Of a stretch of DNA of 64,000 nucleotides, positions 37,460 to 46,409 are shown piece by piece. The notes under the pieces are model-generated. The model made no database searches, was not told where the DNA came from, and worked only from the letters and a program-made list of their open reading frames with translations. How positions within the stretch are numbered: the stretch's first letter is position 1; each line of letters starts with the position of its first letter. The stretch comes from Robbsia andropogonis (GTDB taxonomy: Bacteria; Pseudomonadota; Gammaproteobacteria; Burkholderiales; Burkholderiaceae): NCBI RefSeq assembly GCF_000970345.1, contig NZ_LAQU01000001.1:394710-458709 (forward strand), written 5' to 3'. Position numbers and translations under genes: made by a program.

Positions 37460-38644
37460 TCACGCGTCTTGAACCGTCAGGATGACGTCAACACGTCGCT
37501 CCGAGAACGCATCGCGCCCGATGGCTTCCGTCGTATCAAACCGGCTACGAATGCTCAACTTCGAGGGATCGATACCGCGCGCCACCAACCGATCACGAAC
37601 CGCCCGAGCCCGCTCCAACGTCAGGGCGCGGTTATACTCTGCCGTGCCACTATTGTCCGCATGACCGCACAACACCGCATGTGCCGCCTGCTTGTTCTTC
37701 AATGCATTGACAATGACATCGATAAGCGGTGCTGTTTCCGGTGATAGCGTGCTTTTGCCATGCAGGAACGGGATTGATATCGTTTCCGGCGTACGTTGTT
37801 CCGCGCCATTGCGCGTTGCCGACGACGTGTCTGGCGCACGCTCCCCGCGCGGATCCTCGCCACGCGAATCGCGAGGCCCGCTAGCGACCTGGGCCGCATG
37901 CGCCGCCGCATCAGACGGGGAGCGGGTGACACGCGCCTGCGTGTCTGACGCGACACCAGGAACGCGCGCCGTGGCATCCGAGGACGCTCCGCTCATATGC
38001 GTTGCCGCGTGCGGCGCACCGGCCACATGCGCCGCAACATCCGACGCGCCGCCAGTCACGCGGGCCGCGGCATCTGAAGAGGCCCCGGCCACGTGCGCCC
38101 CGACAGCAGACGACGCGGCAGCGGCACGCGTGGCCGCATCTCGTGCGGTGGTGGCCGCATCCTGGGCGCGCGCAGCGGCATCCGATGCGGTGGCGGCACC
38201 TTGTTGTTGCGCCATCTCGCCCGATTTGCCACCACTGGCCCGTGCATCTTCGTCACGCAGCTTGATACCAATGCGGCCAAGCATGGCAGCCCCCCCGTCC
38301 GTCAGCGATGCGACCCCTTTTGCCGCCTTGTCGAGTACCTCGGTGCCACGATCGCCCATCGCCTGCATCCCGAGCGGGTCTGCTCCGCTCGCGGGAGCAG
38401 AGGCCTTATGGTCAGCCGACCCTTTCCCGTCGGCGGCACTGGCATTCGATGCCGGACTGGCGGAAGATGCGGGACCGGTTGCCTGCTTCTCACCGCATGC
38501 CGTCAGACCAAAGACAATGCAAACCATCATCGGCCACACGGGACCCAAGACAGTCCGTGCCGCCCCGCACCCATGCGCTGGATCACGAAGCATTCTCGAA
38601 AAAGGCGTATCAACTTTACGGCATGGCGTCATATCAGTATGCAT
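37460..38644 (-). CDS. OmpA-family lipoprotein with alanine-rich 11-residue repeats
   Basis: The 394-residue protein has a lipobox FGLTAC with Cys near residue 50. A Ser/Ala linker and a region at 85-135 (KAAKGVASLTDGGAAMLGRIG) follow. Residues 177-252 hold seven Ala/Ser/Asp/Val-rich units of 11 residues (one of 10), such as ASSDAAARVTG, GASDVAAHVAG and ASSDATARVPG. The C-terminal OmpA-like peptidoglycan-binding domain (about 285-394) has CGHADNSGTAEYNRALTLERA and FSERRVDV. It is probably anchored in the outer membrane, with the repeat helix spanning towards the cell wall. The ATG at 38644 has AAGGAA upstream. The repeat pattern resembles group 3 LEA-type 11-mers. Confidence 0.85.
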   Translation of the reverse strand: MHTDMTPCRKVDTPFSRMLRDPAHGCGAARTVLGPVWPMMVCIVFGLTACGEKQATGPASSASPASNASAADGKGSADHKASAPASGADPLGMQAMGDRGTEVLDKAAKGVASLTDGGAAMLGRIGIKLRDEDARASGGKSGEMAQQQGAATASDAAARAQDAATTARDAATRAAAASSAVGAHVAGASSDAAARVTGGASDVAAHVAGAPHAATHMSGASSDATARVPGVASDTQARVTRSPSDAAAHAAQVASGPRDSRGEDPRGERAPDTSSATRNGAEQRTPETISIPFLHGKSTLSPETAPLIDVIVNALKNKQAAHAVLCGHADNSGTAEYNRALTLERARAVRDRLVARGIDPSKLSIRSRFDTTEAIGRDAFSERRVDVILTVQDA

Positions 38645-38924
38645 TTCGTATTCCTTATATATATATTGAAATCGCGATAGCAAAAAGTTGCTCGCAATAA
38701 TATTGCGTCGCCACGCATTGCATGTTTGGCGATTGAAGTCCCAGCCATTGCAATGTTGCAGGGTTGTTACTGCAAACACCGGACGGCGGATGGTGTGCTA
38801 TTAATACTGTGCATGGTGCACCTGGAAACTGGCAATGTTGGTTGTCAGCACCCTCCAATTTCGGGTCATGCAATAATGTTTCGGAAAACAATGGGCTCAC
38901 CGCCCAATCAGGAGACGACATACC

Positions 38925-40178
38925 ATGCCGGATTTTCGCGCCCCGCCCTTTCTACGTGCCCACATCAGAGATACGTTAGGGTTCTATGCACCGCACGGAT
39001 ACGACGCTTCCGGCGGTTTCCACCATGCGTTTCGAGACGACCGGACCGTTTTCGACGCGGAGACACGGCATCTCGTGAGCAGTTGCCGGTTCGTCTTCAA
39101 TTACGCGACCGCATATCGCGCATTTGGCGACAAAGCGGATCAGGCCCGTGCACTACATGCAATGCGCTTCGTCCGCGATGTACACCGGGACCCCGTGCGT
39201 GGCGGGTATGATTGGACGATGAAGTGGCGCCCGGGAACAAGCGGCGCGCAGCCGATGAAAACGGAGGTCGATGCGACCCGTCATGCATATGGGCATGCGT
39301 TTGTTTTGCTTGCATACGCCCATGCTTCACTCGCCGGCATTCAAGAAGCCACGCCGTTGATTGCTGAAACGTACGCACTGGTCAATACCCATTTCTGGGA
39401 TTCCACGCACCAGCTCTATGCCGACGAGGCCGACGGTGATTGGCATCTGCAGCCCTATCGCGGCCAGAACGCGAACATGCATATGACCGAAGCGCTGATG
39501 GCCGCCTACGATGCCACGAAGGAACGGCACTATCTGATCCGCGCCCTGTTACTTGCGGAAAATATTTGCATTCGCCAAGCCGCGTTAACGAATGATCTGA
39601 TCTGGGAACATTTCGATAGTGACTGGCATGTCGACTGGGAATACAACAAGAACGATCCGGCGAACCTTTTCCGTCCGTGGGGTTTCCAGTTAGGGCATCA
39701 GGTCGAATGGACGAAGATATTGTTACAACTGGAACGTCGCGTTAATGCGATACCCGAGTTGACACCGCAAACCATGTGGATGCTGCCACGGGCACGTGAA
39801 CTGTATGACGCTGCCATGGTCCCCGGCTGGGATACGCAACACGGTGGCATCCTGTTCGGCATGGCACCTGATGGGACGATCTGCGACAACGATAAATACT
39901 TCTGGGTCCAGGCCGAGGCATTCGCGGCAGCGGCACGTCTGGCACGCCGCACAGGCGAGCAGCGTTATTGGGATGATTATGACCGCCTCTGGGCGTATTG
40001 CTGGGAGCATTTCATCGATCACACCTATGGTGCGTGGTATCGCATCTTGCGACGTGACAACACAAAATACAGCGACGAAAAAAGCCCGCCGGGCAAGACC
40101 GACTATCACACGATGGGGGCTTGCCACGATGTGCTCGCCGCGCTGGACGAGGTGAGTGTCCAGGCCCGTAACGAGTGA
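38925..40178 (+). CDS. AGE-family sugar epimerase/isomerase
   Basis: This 417-residue (alpha/alpha)6-barrel protein belongs to the N-acylglucosamine 2-epimerase/mannose isomerase family. Histidine motifs expected at the active site are visible: RHAYGHAFVLLAYAHAS near residue 123, NANMHMTEALMAAYDAT, and FQLGHQVEWTKILLQ. It could interconvert mannose and fructose, or act on another aldose/ketose pair. AGGAGA precedes the ATG. It is divergent from the OmpA-type lipoprotein across 280 AT-rich bases. Confidence 0.9.
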   Translation: MPDFRAPPFLRAHIRDTLGFYAPHGYDASGGFHHAFRDDRTVFDAETRHLVSSCRFVFNYATAYRAFGDKADQARALHAMRFVRDVHRDPVRGGYDWTMKWRPGTSGAQPMKTEVDATRHAYGHAFVLLAYAHASLAGIQEATPLIAETYALVNTHFWDSTHQLYADEADGDWHLQPYRGQNANMHMTEALMAAYDATKERHYLIRALLLAENICIRQAALTNDLIWEHFDSDWHVDWEYNKNDPANLFRPWGFQLGHQVEWTKILLQLERRVNAIPELTPQTMWMLPRARELYDAAMVPGWDTQHGGILFGMAPDGTICDNDKYFWVQAEAFAAAARLARRTGEQRYWDDYDRLWAYCWEHFIDHTYGAWYRILRRDNTKYSDEKSPPGKTDYHTMGACHDVLAALDEVSVQARNE

Positions 40179-40316
40179 GTAGGTCGACCGGTATGAAAAA
40201 GGCGCTTGTTTCGTGTCAGCGCAGCCACCCCGGCCATGCGGGCAGCGGCGAGGCAAGATGCGCCGATAAATCGGGGACAAGGTCGTTGCACCTGTCGCCT
40301 GCCGGGACAGTGGCCG

Positions 40317-40649
40317 TTATCGCGCGACCGGCTGGAACGCGATGACCGCCATGCCAGCCAGGCTGAGCACGGCGCCAAGCAGGTCGAAACGCGTCAGCGC
40401 GACGCCATCGACGTACCGCAGCCACACCAATGCCATGGCGATATACATCCCGCCATACGCAGCATAGATGCGACCAGAGGCGCTCGGATGGAGCGTCAAC
40501 AGCCAGGCAAAGGCCACCAGCGAGACGGCGGCCGGCACCAGCAATGCCGTGCTGCGCCCCTGTTTAAGAACCAGCCAGGGAAGATAGCAACCGACAAGCT
40601 CGGCCAATGCGGTGATCGCGAAAAGCGCGATGAATCCGATCTGTTTCAT
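40317..40649 (-). CDS. ynfA: YnfA-family small inner-membrane protein
   Basis: The 110-residue, four-helix protein has the YnfA/UPF0060 pattern: [12 protein letters not shown] near the start, [20 protein letters not shown] in the middle, and a final hydrophobic helix. It is related to the small multidrug resistance superfamily; transport function is unproven in most species. It is convergent with the AGE-family gene and 65 bases downstream of ampC on the same strand. Confidence 0.93.
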   Translation of the reverse strand: MKQIGFIALFAITALAELVGCYLPWLVLKQGRSTALLVPAAVSLVAFAWLLTLHPSASGRIYAAYGGMYIAMALVWLRYVDGVALTRFDLLGAVLSLAGMAVIAFQPVAR

Positions 40650-40714
40650 TTACAAGCCGACAACCCTTGCGATGACAATGACGCCGATGCGGTGACATCG
40701 GCCATCATCGATTA

Positions 40715-42136
40715 TTACTTAACGCCGTTCGAGTCGATCGCTGAAACGATTTTCGCCGCCGCGGCGACGCGCGCCGCAATCGGCACATTCTTGTTGAACA
40801 ACATCACAAGACCGATTCGGCGCTGCGGGATAAAAACAAGATAGGCGCCAAAGCCATTCGTGGAACCCGTCTTGTTGATCCAGACCGCCGACGCCTCGCG
40901 CGTACTGACAGTAACGGATGTAGCCTGCGGCAAGACCCTCGCCGGAAGCGCCGAGGCCAGTGGCGCGCCGCAGCCTTCCTGCAGCGTCGCCACCGTCACG
41001 GGATAGGGATACTGCTCCCACATCAGGTCCTGTGTAATGACGCCCGCACGCACCCATGGCCGTTGGGTACCCGCGAGTGCCGCCAGCCAAGCGGCACGTC
41101 GGCCGATGGTCTCGGGTAACGCCCCATTCGTCGCGGGTCGATCGGTGATCGTATCAGATACGTGCGGCCCGCGTTTCGTGTCGCGTACGGCCTGCGTCGC
41201 GGCAATCTGCAGATCGAGATAGTGCAGGAGATCTTCCGCGCTCGACTTCACGCCATAAGCCTCGTCTCCCAGCACACCCCGCTGCACGCGGATTGGTCGA
41301 TCATCGCCTGTATAGCCTTGCGCATAGTCCGCCATTCGATCCGAGGGGACCGTCAGGTAGGTACCGCGCATGCCCAACGCTGGGAGCATGTCGTGCTCGA
41401 CAATCGTCGCATAGTCACGCCCCATGCTGTCGGCCGCCGACCGCCCAAGCAAGCCAGTGCCAACATTTGAATACAGCCGATGCAGGTCCGACACTTCGCC
41501 AACCGACTGGCCCCGCGGTGGCGTCCAGTGCTGCAGATAGTCGATCAACTGTGCGTCGTTTGTCACTTCGTCAGGCACCTGCAACGGCAATCCCGTCGTG
41601 TGCGTTCCCAATTGCCACATTCTGATGCGATCGAAAGCGCTGCCACGCAATGCTGGCACCACCTTACTGACCGGGTCGTTCCACTGAAAACCACCCTGCG
41701 CCTGGGCACGCTCAGCCACGGCCGCGGCAAACGTCTTGCTGACCGAACCAACCTCGAACAAGGTGCGCTGGCTTACGGGACGCTTCGTATCCCGCGATGC
41801 CACGCCATAGTCGAAGAATTGATGCGTACCATCAATACTCACCCCCACCACTACCCCGGCTACCTGATACTGCTGACGAATCGAGGCAATCGCCTCATCC
41901 ACGGTTGATCGCAATGCGGGTGATGGGCCGGTGCGACCGGTCGCGTCAGCTGCACGATGGCGATCGGCCATGACCGAAGGCGTCACCGGCATCTCCGATG
42001 CGTAAGCAGGATCTCCCGCCGCATCGACCGCGGCCATTGCCTGCTGCCATGGCGACACCGCACCATGGAACACCACACCACACACAAGAAAATATCGTAC
42101 TAAAAACCGCCTCCCATGTGAACCTTTGTTCGTCAT
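40715..42136 (-). CDS. ampC: Class C beta-lactamase (AmpC)
   Basis: This serine hydrolase would open beta-lactam rings in the periplasm. All three class C motifs are present: SVSK at residues 131-134 with the nucleophile Ser, YSN near residue 220, and KTG in INKTGSTNGFG near residue 420. A signal peptide ends near residue 34 (QQAMAA). At 473 residues it is about 90 longer than classic AmpC. The extra length is a linker of about 45 residues after the signal peptide and insertions between YSN and KTG. The ATG at 42136 has GGAGG eight bases upstream; the frame is open to 42235. The divergent ampR strongly implies beta-lactam induction. Confidence 0.93.
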   Translation of the reverse strand: MTNKGSHGRRFLVRYFLVCGVVFHGAVSPWQQAMAAVDAAGDPAYASEMPVTPSVMADRHRAADATGRTGPSPALRSTVDEAIASIRQQYQVAGVVVGVSIDGTHQFFDYGVASRDTKRPVSQRTLFEVGSVSKTFAAAVAERAQAQGGFQWNDPVSKVVPALRGSAFDRIRMWQLGTHTTGLPLQVPDEVTNDAQLIDYLQHWTPPRGQSVGEVSDLHRLYSNVGTGLLGRSAADSMGRDYATIVEHDMLPALGMRGTYLTVPSDRMADYAQGYTGDDRPIRVQRGVLGDEAYGVKSSAEDLLHYLDLQIAATQAVRDTKRGPHVSDTITDRPATNGALPETIGRRAAWLAALAGTQRPWVRAGVITQDLMWEQYPYPVTVATLQEGCGAPLASALPARVLPQATSVTVSTREASAVWINKTGSTNGFGAYLVFIPQRRIGLVMLFNKNVPIAARVAAAAKIVSAIDSNGVK

Positions 42137-42182
42137 GCTCCTTGCCTCCACCATCATTGGACGTAATATCGCACCCGGCGCG

Positions 42183-42199
42183 TTGCTTTGCACAAGCAA
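42183..42199. promoter_or_regulatory. Inverted repeat in the ampC-ampR intergenic region, candidate AmpR site
   Basis: TTGCTT and AAGCAA form a perfect six-base inverted repeat around TGCAC, 47 bases upstream of the ampC start. LysR-type regulators bind interrupted dyads in such divergent regions. Spacing does not match the simple T-N11-A rule exactly. Confidence 0.45.
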
Positions 42200-42315
42200 A
42201 TAAAAGCACCATTCATGTACTATTCGATCTGTCACATCCAGCGATTATCATCAATCAACGGGCCAACGCCAAGCAACGATAACTACGACGAATCACAACA
42301 AAAACTTTTATCTCG

Positions 42316-43218
42316 ATGACCATTCGCCCTCGCTTGCCATTGAATGCCTTGCGCGCCTTCGAGTCCTCCGCGAGGCATGAGAGCTTCACCCGCGCCGCGG
42401 CCGAGCTGAGCGTTACGCAAGCTGCGGTGAGCCAGCACGTGCGGGCTTTGGAGGGGCGCCTGGGCGTCTCGCTGTTCAAGCGTTTGCCGCGCGGCTTGGG
42501 GGTAACGGATGAAGGGCGCGCCTTATTGCTGGTGTTGAGCGACGCCTTCATGCGCATCGAGAATGTGCTGAAGCAGTTCGACGGCATGCACGCACGCGGT
42601 GGCGCGCTACATGACGTTCTCACAGTCGGGGTAGTGGGTACGTTCGCGGTGGGTTGGTTGATGCCGAGGCTGAAGCAATTCCGAGACATGCACCCATTCA
42701 TCGAATTACGCGTGATGACGCACAACAACCAGGTCGACGTGGCCGCGGAAGGCCTGGATTGCGCGATCCGGTTCGGCGACGGGCTCTGGTCAGGGTTCGA
42801 TAACGTGTTGCTGTGCAACGCGCCATTGACCGTATTGTGTACGCCGGAACTGGCGTCGAGACTGGTTCGACCGGACAACCTTCGCTACCAGACGCTGTTG
42901 CGCTCCTATCGCACCGACGAATGGGCACAATGGCTGGAGGCCGCCGGCCTTCGCACCTGGACCATCACGGGACCGATGTTCGACTCTTCAAGGTTGATGG
43001 TAGAAGCGGCGATGCAGGGGGCCGGCGTGGCGCTGGCGCCGCCGTCGATGTTCGCGCGGGAGTTGCAGTCCGGCGCGCTGGTTCGCCCATTCGATACCGA
43101 AATCGATGCCGGCGGCTATTGGCTCACCCGTCCGAAAACGCGTGGAGAGCGCGGCGAAGCGACAGCGGTGCAGTTTTTTCAAGACTGGATCATTGCGCAG
43201 TCTGCGACAGGCGGGTGA
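42316..43218 (+). CDS. ampR: LysR-family regulator of ampC, AmpR
   Basis: AmpR activates ampC when bound to muramyl peptides released by cell-wall damage and represses when bound to UDP-MurNAc-pentapeptide. The match to AmpR is strong throughout: PLNALRAFESSARHESFTRAA, AAVSQHVRALE, VGVVGTFAVGWL near residue 104, THNNQVDVAAEGLDCAIRFG, LLRSYRTDEWAQWLEAAG and YWLTRPKTR. It has 300 residues, normal length. It is divergent from ampC with 179 bases between the starts, the classic inducible arrangement. The ribosome-binding site is weak. Confidence 0.95.
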   Translation: MTIRPRLPLNALRAFESSARHESFTRAAAELSVTQAAVSQHVRALEGRLGVSLFKRLPRGLGVTDEGRALLLVLSDAFMRIENVLKQFDGMHARGGALHDVLTVGVVGTFAVGWLMPRLKQFRDMHPFIELRVMTHNNQVDVAAEGLDCAIRFGDGLWSGFDNVLLCNAPLTVLCTPELASRLVRPDNLRYQTLLRSYRTDEWAQWLEAAGLRTWTITGPMFDSSRLMVEAAMQGAGVALAPPSMFARELQSGALVRPFDTEIDAGGYWLTRPKTRGERGEATAVQFFQDWIIAQSATGG

Positions 43219-43528
43219 AGCACCTGAGAGAATTTCCAGCGGGCGTCTACGCATCAACGCGTTCCTCCATACGATGTTACGCTGCGTACCGCGTCGCAAA
43301 TGGCATGCCCGCATTCGGTTATTCCTTGCCACAATTTATTACAGGCTGGCCGTGCTGGCGGACATCGCGCGATCTCGAACGGGCCTCGATGGAAAACGAC
43401 GCACGTCACGTTGCCATGACAATATATGCATACCAGAGGAAACTCTCACCAACGCTTCCGCTTGACGTCGCTATTCAGGCAACGCTGGCCATGGCGGCCA
43501 GCGCAATACGACATAACCCGACGGCGGT
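43219..43528. other. Intergenic stretch after ampR
   Basis: These 310 bases hold no gene I can support. A 47-codon frame from ATG 43389 to 43532 exists but has no ribosome-binding site and ends inside the next gene on the other strand. Confidence 0.3.
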
Positions 43529-43756
43529 TTAATTCGGCTGCCAGTGACCAGGGACCCATACCCACTCACCGCGGGCCCAACGGTAATGTCCGCGTACCCA
43601 GTGATAAGCCGGCGCCGGCGCGACCGGGACCACCTCGACCCGAGGTGCGGGTTCAGGTGGCCGAGGCGGCGCGACGATGCAAGCGGCCAGGGAAGACGTC
43701 ATCAGGACTGCCGTGGCGGCGATAACAAAAGGTCTACGGATGCGGGCTGTCTGCAT
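43529..43756 (-). CDS. YXWGXW-motif small lipoprotein
   Basis: The 75-residue protein has a signal peptide with lipobox SLAAC (Cys near residue 26). A Pro/Val-rich linker follows, and two copies of the Trp/Tyr-rich motif lie near the C-terminus (YHWVRGHYRW and GEWVWVPGHW). The family is common in Burkholderiaceae and of unknown function, presumably outer-membrane associated. The ATG at 43756 has AGGAGG ten bases upstream; an ATG at 43777 has none. Confidence 0.85.
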   Translation of the reverse strand: MQTARIRRPFVIAATAVLMTSSLAACIVAPPRPPEPAPRVEVVPVAPAPAYHWVRGHYRWARGEWVWVPGHWQPN

Positions 43757-44404
43757 GGTGGTGCGCCTCCTCTTCATGTTGTTGGCCTTTACTCTAACGC
43801 TCTATTACCTCGCACCGTTGACGCGCGTAAGTAACAGTGTTCACAAACTTGCAACGAAATCACACGCCATGGCGCGTGATTCGTGAGAGTATTTCCCGTG
43901 TGGAACCTGTCGACGTGACGTCGCCACACCAAAAATCTTTCCGAGCAATCTGAAAAGAAAATAGATTAGGATTTCCCCGCATTTCCCTTATAAACAGGCA
44001 TGGATTTTTCTGAGATATGCGAAACGTCACCGATGCAACGCAATTATTTTTGAAAAATGACCACCTTGACCATCAAGTTCGAAGCGGGATATTCCGTACG
44101 CAGTGGTAAGTACGAATATGTGGAGATGGATTACGCTGCGACTGCAGTATCACTGCCTGTTTCAAGGTTCAAACAGAAAGATCAACGAAAAAATTCATCG
44201 GAAAGAGTAATGTACGGTCTTTCCTGAACACAGCCCACTTCCGTGGAGACCACGGACTATATGGCGGTGGCATGCCAATTCCCCCGAGAAGGGTAACGCT
44301 GTAACCGAACATCGGGATTAACGGTCTTCACTAGACCATACGTCTGATGAAACAGGTGTGGCAATGGCGCATATCGTAAAAAAAGATTCCCTATTTGTTT
44401 CACC
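43757..44404. other. AT-rich, gene-poor stretch
   Basis: Most of this 648-base region, especially 43940-44240, is clearly richer in A and T than its surroundings. The only candidate gene is the 56-residue frame at 44057. It may be a remnant of transferred DNA or a regulatory region for the EAL-HDOD gene. Confidence 0.4.
44057..44227 (+). CDS. Possible small protein (56 residues), unknown
   Basis: The frame runs from an ATG to TGA and encodes MTTLTIKFEAGYSVRSGKYE followed by a basic second half ending in MYGLS. The first half has alternating polar/hydrophobic residues as in beta-strands, and the second half is Lys/Arg-rich. Only a weak purine stretch precedes the ATG. I do not recognise it. 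It may be a real small gene in the AT-rich island or a chance frame. Confidence 0.3.
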   Translation: MTTLTIKFEAGYSVRSGKYEYVEMDYAATAVSLPVSRFKQKDQRKNSSERVMYGLS

Positions 44405-45664
44405 ATGTCCCCTGACACCGTAACCCTCCCGCAAGACACCAGAACCTCGGCGTTACTCGGCCGCCAGCCGATCGTTGGTCGGGATGGTGCCATCGCTGGA
44501 TACGAATTGCTGTTCCGTGGCGGAGAAGGCAATCATGCTGTCATCGTCGATGACGCCGTGGCGACGCAACGCGTGATTCTCAATGTCGTCAGTGAGTTCG
44601 GCGTCAATGAAGTAATGGGAAAGCATCGCGGCTTCATCAATGTCGGTCGCGAATCGCTGACAAACGATGCCTTGCAAATGCTGGACCCGCAACGATTTAC
44701 CCTCGAGATACTTGAAACAGTCCATTTCGATGCCGAAATAGTACAGCGCGTGCGCACGTTGCGACACGCCGGCTTCCAGATCGCACTCGACGACATCACC
44801 GATCTATCGCAACTGCCGGCGGACGGACTGCAGTTTGTCGATGTGTTGAAAATCGACATGCTGCATACCCGCCCGGCCGCGCTCCCGGGGCTGGTCGCCG
44901 CAGCCAAGCGAGCAAGATGCAAGATACTCGCCGAAAAAGTGGAGACCCGCGAGTCATTCGAGGAAATGCTGGCACTGGGCGTAGACCTGTTCCAGGGCTA
45001 TTTCTTCGCGCGCCCCCAAGTGCTGAAACAGCGATGTGCATCGGCCTCGCAATCCGCGTTGTTGCGGCTGCTGAACACGCTTGCCGGCGAGCCAAGCGCG
45101 GCGGAACTCGAGGCGGCAGTCAAACGGAGCCCGCTGTTATTGAAGCAATTGATGACACTGGCCAGCTCCGCCGCCACGCGCGGGCATACCCCAGGCACGG
45201 TGCGGCAAGCAATCATGCGCGTGGGAACACGGCGGTTGGCACGGTGGGCGCAGCTTCTGTTGTATGGCGAAGCCAGCAACATGTCACCGCAAGATAATCC
45301 GCTGGTGCAGACCGTCAGCGCACGCGCTCGCTTCATGGAATTGGCCGCGCAAGAACTGGATCCGTTCGACGACGTGTTTTCCGACAATGCCTATCAGGTA
45401 GGTCTGTTCTCGCTGATGCATATCGTGACCGGACAGACCTGCGCCCAACTGATGGCACAATTGTCATTGGCCCGGCCAGTGCAGGAAGCCATCCTGCACG
45501 ACAAGGGCCAGCTTGGCGATCTGCTACGTCTGGCCGAGGCGCTGGAAGGGATTCCAGGCAGCGACATCGAAGACAATCCGCTTCGTGTGCTGTTGCCGGA
45601 TACGACCATCACATCGCTTTACGCCAGCGCCATCGCTTATTCGAACGAAAGCCTGCAGGCCTGA
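44405..45664 (+). CDS. EAL-HDOD signalling protein (YuxH-like)
   Basis: The 419-residue protein has an EAL-type domain (about 18-210) fused to an HDOD domain (about 215-405). EAL residues are partly kept: ELLFR in place of EALLR, FINVGRES, LEILE, DDITD in place of DDFG, LKIDM, LAEKVET and FQGYFFARP. HDOD parts include LKQLMTLASSAATRG, AIMRVGTRRLARWAQLLLY and a late LFSLMHIV. Proteins of this type often lack phosphodiesterase activity and act as c-di-GMP-linked or protein-protein regulators. It is followed 59 bases later by the DUF5666-like gene. Confidence 0.9.
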   Translation: MSPDTVTLPQDTRTSALLGRQPIVGRDGAIAGYELLFRGGEGNHAVIVDDAVATQRVILNVVSEFGVNEVMGKHRGFINVGRESLTNDALQMLDPQRFTLEILETVHFDAEIVQRVRTLRHAGFQIALDDITDLSQLPADGLQFVDVLKIDMLHTRPAALPGLVAAAKRARCKILAEKVETRESFEEMLALGVDLFQGYFFARPQVLKQRCASASQSALLRLLNTLAGEPSAAELEAAVKRSPLLLKQLMTLASSAATRGHTPGTVRQAIMRVGTRRLARWAQLLLYGEASNMSPQDNPLVQTVSARARFMELAAQELDPFDDVFSDNAYQVGLFSLMHIVTGQTCAQLMAQLSLARPVQEAILHDKGQLGDLLRLAEALEGIPGSDIEDNPLRVLLPDTTITSLYASAIAYSNESLQA

Positions 45665-45723
45665 CACCGGCTATACGATTCCGGGCGGGCCTGTCACTTG
45701 CATCATCCGCTATCGGAGCCTTC

Positions 45724-46398
45724 ATGCCTCAGTCCTTGCCAATCCCTCACGATATGCGCGCGTTATTTGCGCGTGCGCCGCTGCTCACGCGCGGTCTTAA
45801 TGCTGCCCTGACCGGCGCGGTCATCCTGACGACCACCTTCAGCGCCTACGCGCAGACACCCGCAAAGACGGCGCGGCTGCGTGGAGACATCACCGCCGTT
45901 TCCCCCAATGGCATCACCGTGCACCGCAACAGCGGCGACACCGTCACGGTCGACGTGCCGCCCGACGTTCGCATCGGCGCGGTAAAGAAGATGTCACTGG
46001 CCGATATCAAACCTGGTTCCTTTATCGGGACCGCGGCCATGACAGGCGTGGACGGCAAGATGACGGCGACGGAAGTGCATGTCTTCGACGAGTCCGCGCG
46101 CGGCACGGGCGAAGGCCATCGACCTTACGATCTCGGACCGCAAAGCACGATGACCAACGCGAACGTCGATTCGGTCGTGAAATCAAAGAATGGCAATACG
46201 CTTGAACTGTCTTACAAAGGCGGGACAAATACGATCACGGTCCCGGCAAACGTCCCGGTTGTCGGTTTCATCAATGCGACACGCGAGGATCTGCAGCCCG
46301 GCAAAAAAGTGGTCGTGACCGCCACGGCCGCCAGTGACGGTCACTACAGCGCGCAACGCATCCTGGTTGAAAAAAACGGCGTGCCACCGCCGATGTAA
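45724..46398 (+). CDS. Exported DUF5666-like protein
   Basis: The 224-residue protein has a signal peptide ending TFSAYAQ near residue 44. Two beta-rich repeats follow (about 52-125 with GDITAVSPNGITVHRNSGDTV, and 147-220 with VDSVVKSKNGNTLELSYKGG). Each ends in an LADIKPGSF/REDLQPGKK-type turn. This fits two small OB-like DUF5666 folds. The periplasmic role is unknown. The stop lies 11 bases from the end of the convergent oxidoreductase gene. Confidence 0.75.
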   Translation: MPQSLPIPHDMRALFARAPLLTRGLNAALTGAVILTTTFSAYAQTPAKTARLRGDITAVSPNGITVHRNSGDTVTVDVPPDVRIGAVKKMSLADIKPGSFIGTAAMTGVDGKMTATEVHVFDESARGTGEGHRPYDLGPQSTMTNANVDSVVKSKNGNTLELSYKGGTNTITVPANVPVVGFINATREDLQPGKKVVVTATAASDGHYSAQRILVEKNGVPPPM

Positions 46399-46409
46399 TG
46401 ACCCCAGCC

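Noticed and set aside
42813..43532. Frame overlapping and extending past ampR
   Set aside because: It is mostly the +1 shadow of ampR; the part beyond ampR has no ribosome-binding site and an unremarkable composition.
44257..44532. Reverse frame before and over the EAL-HDOD gene start
   Set aside because: It overlaps a strongly supported gene and has no recognisable pattern.
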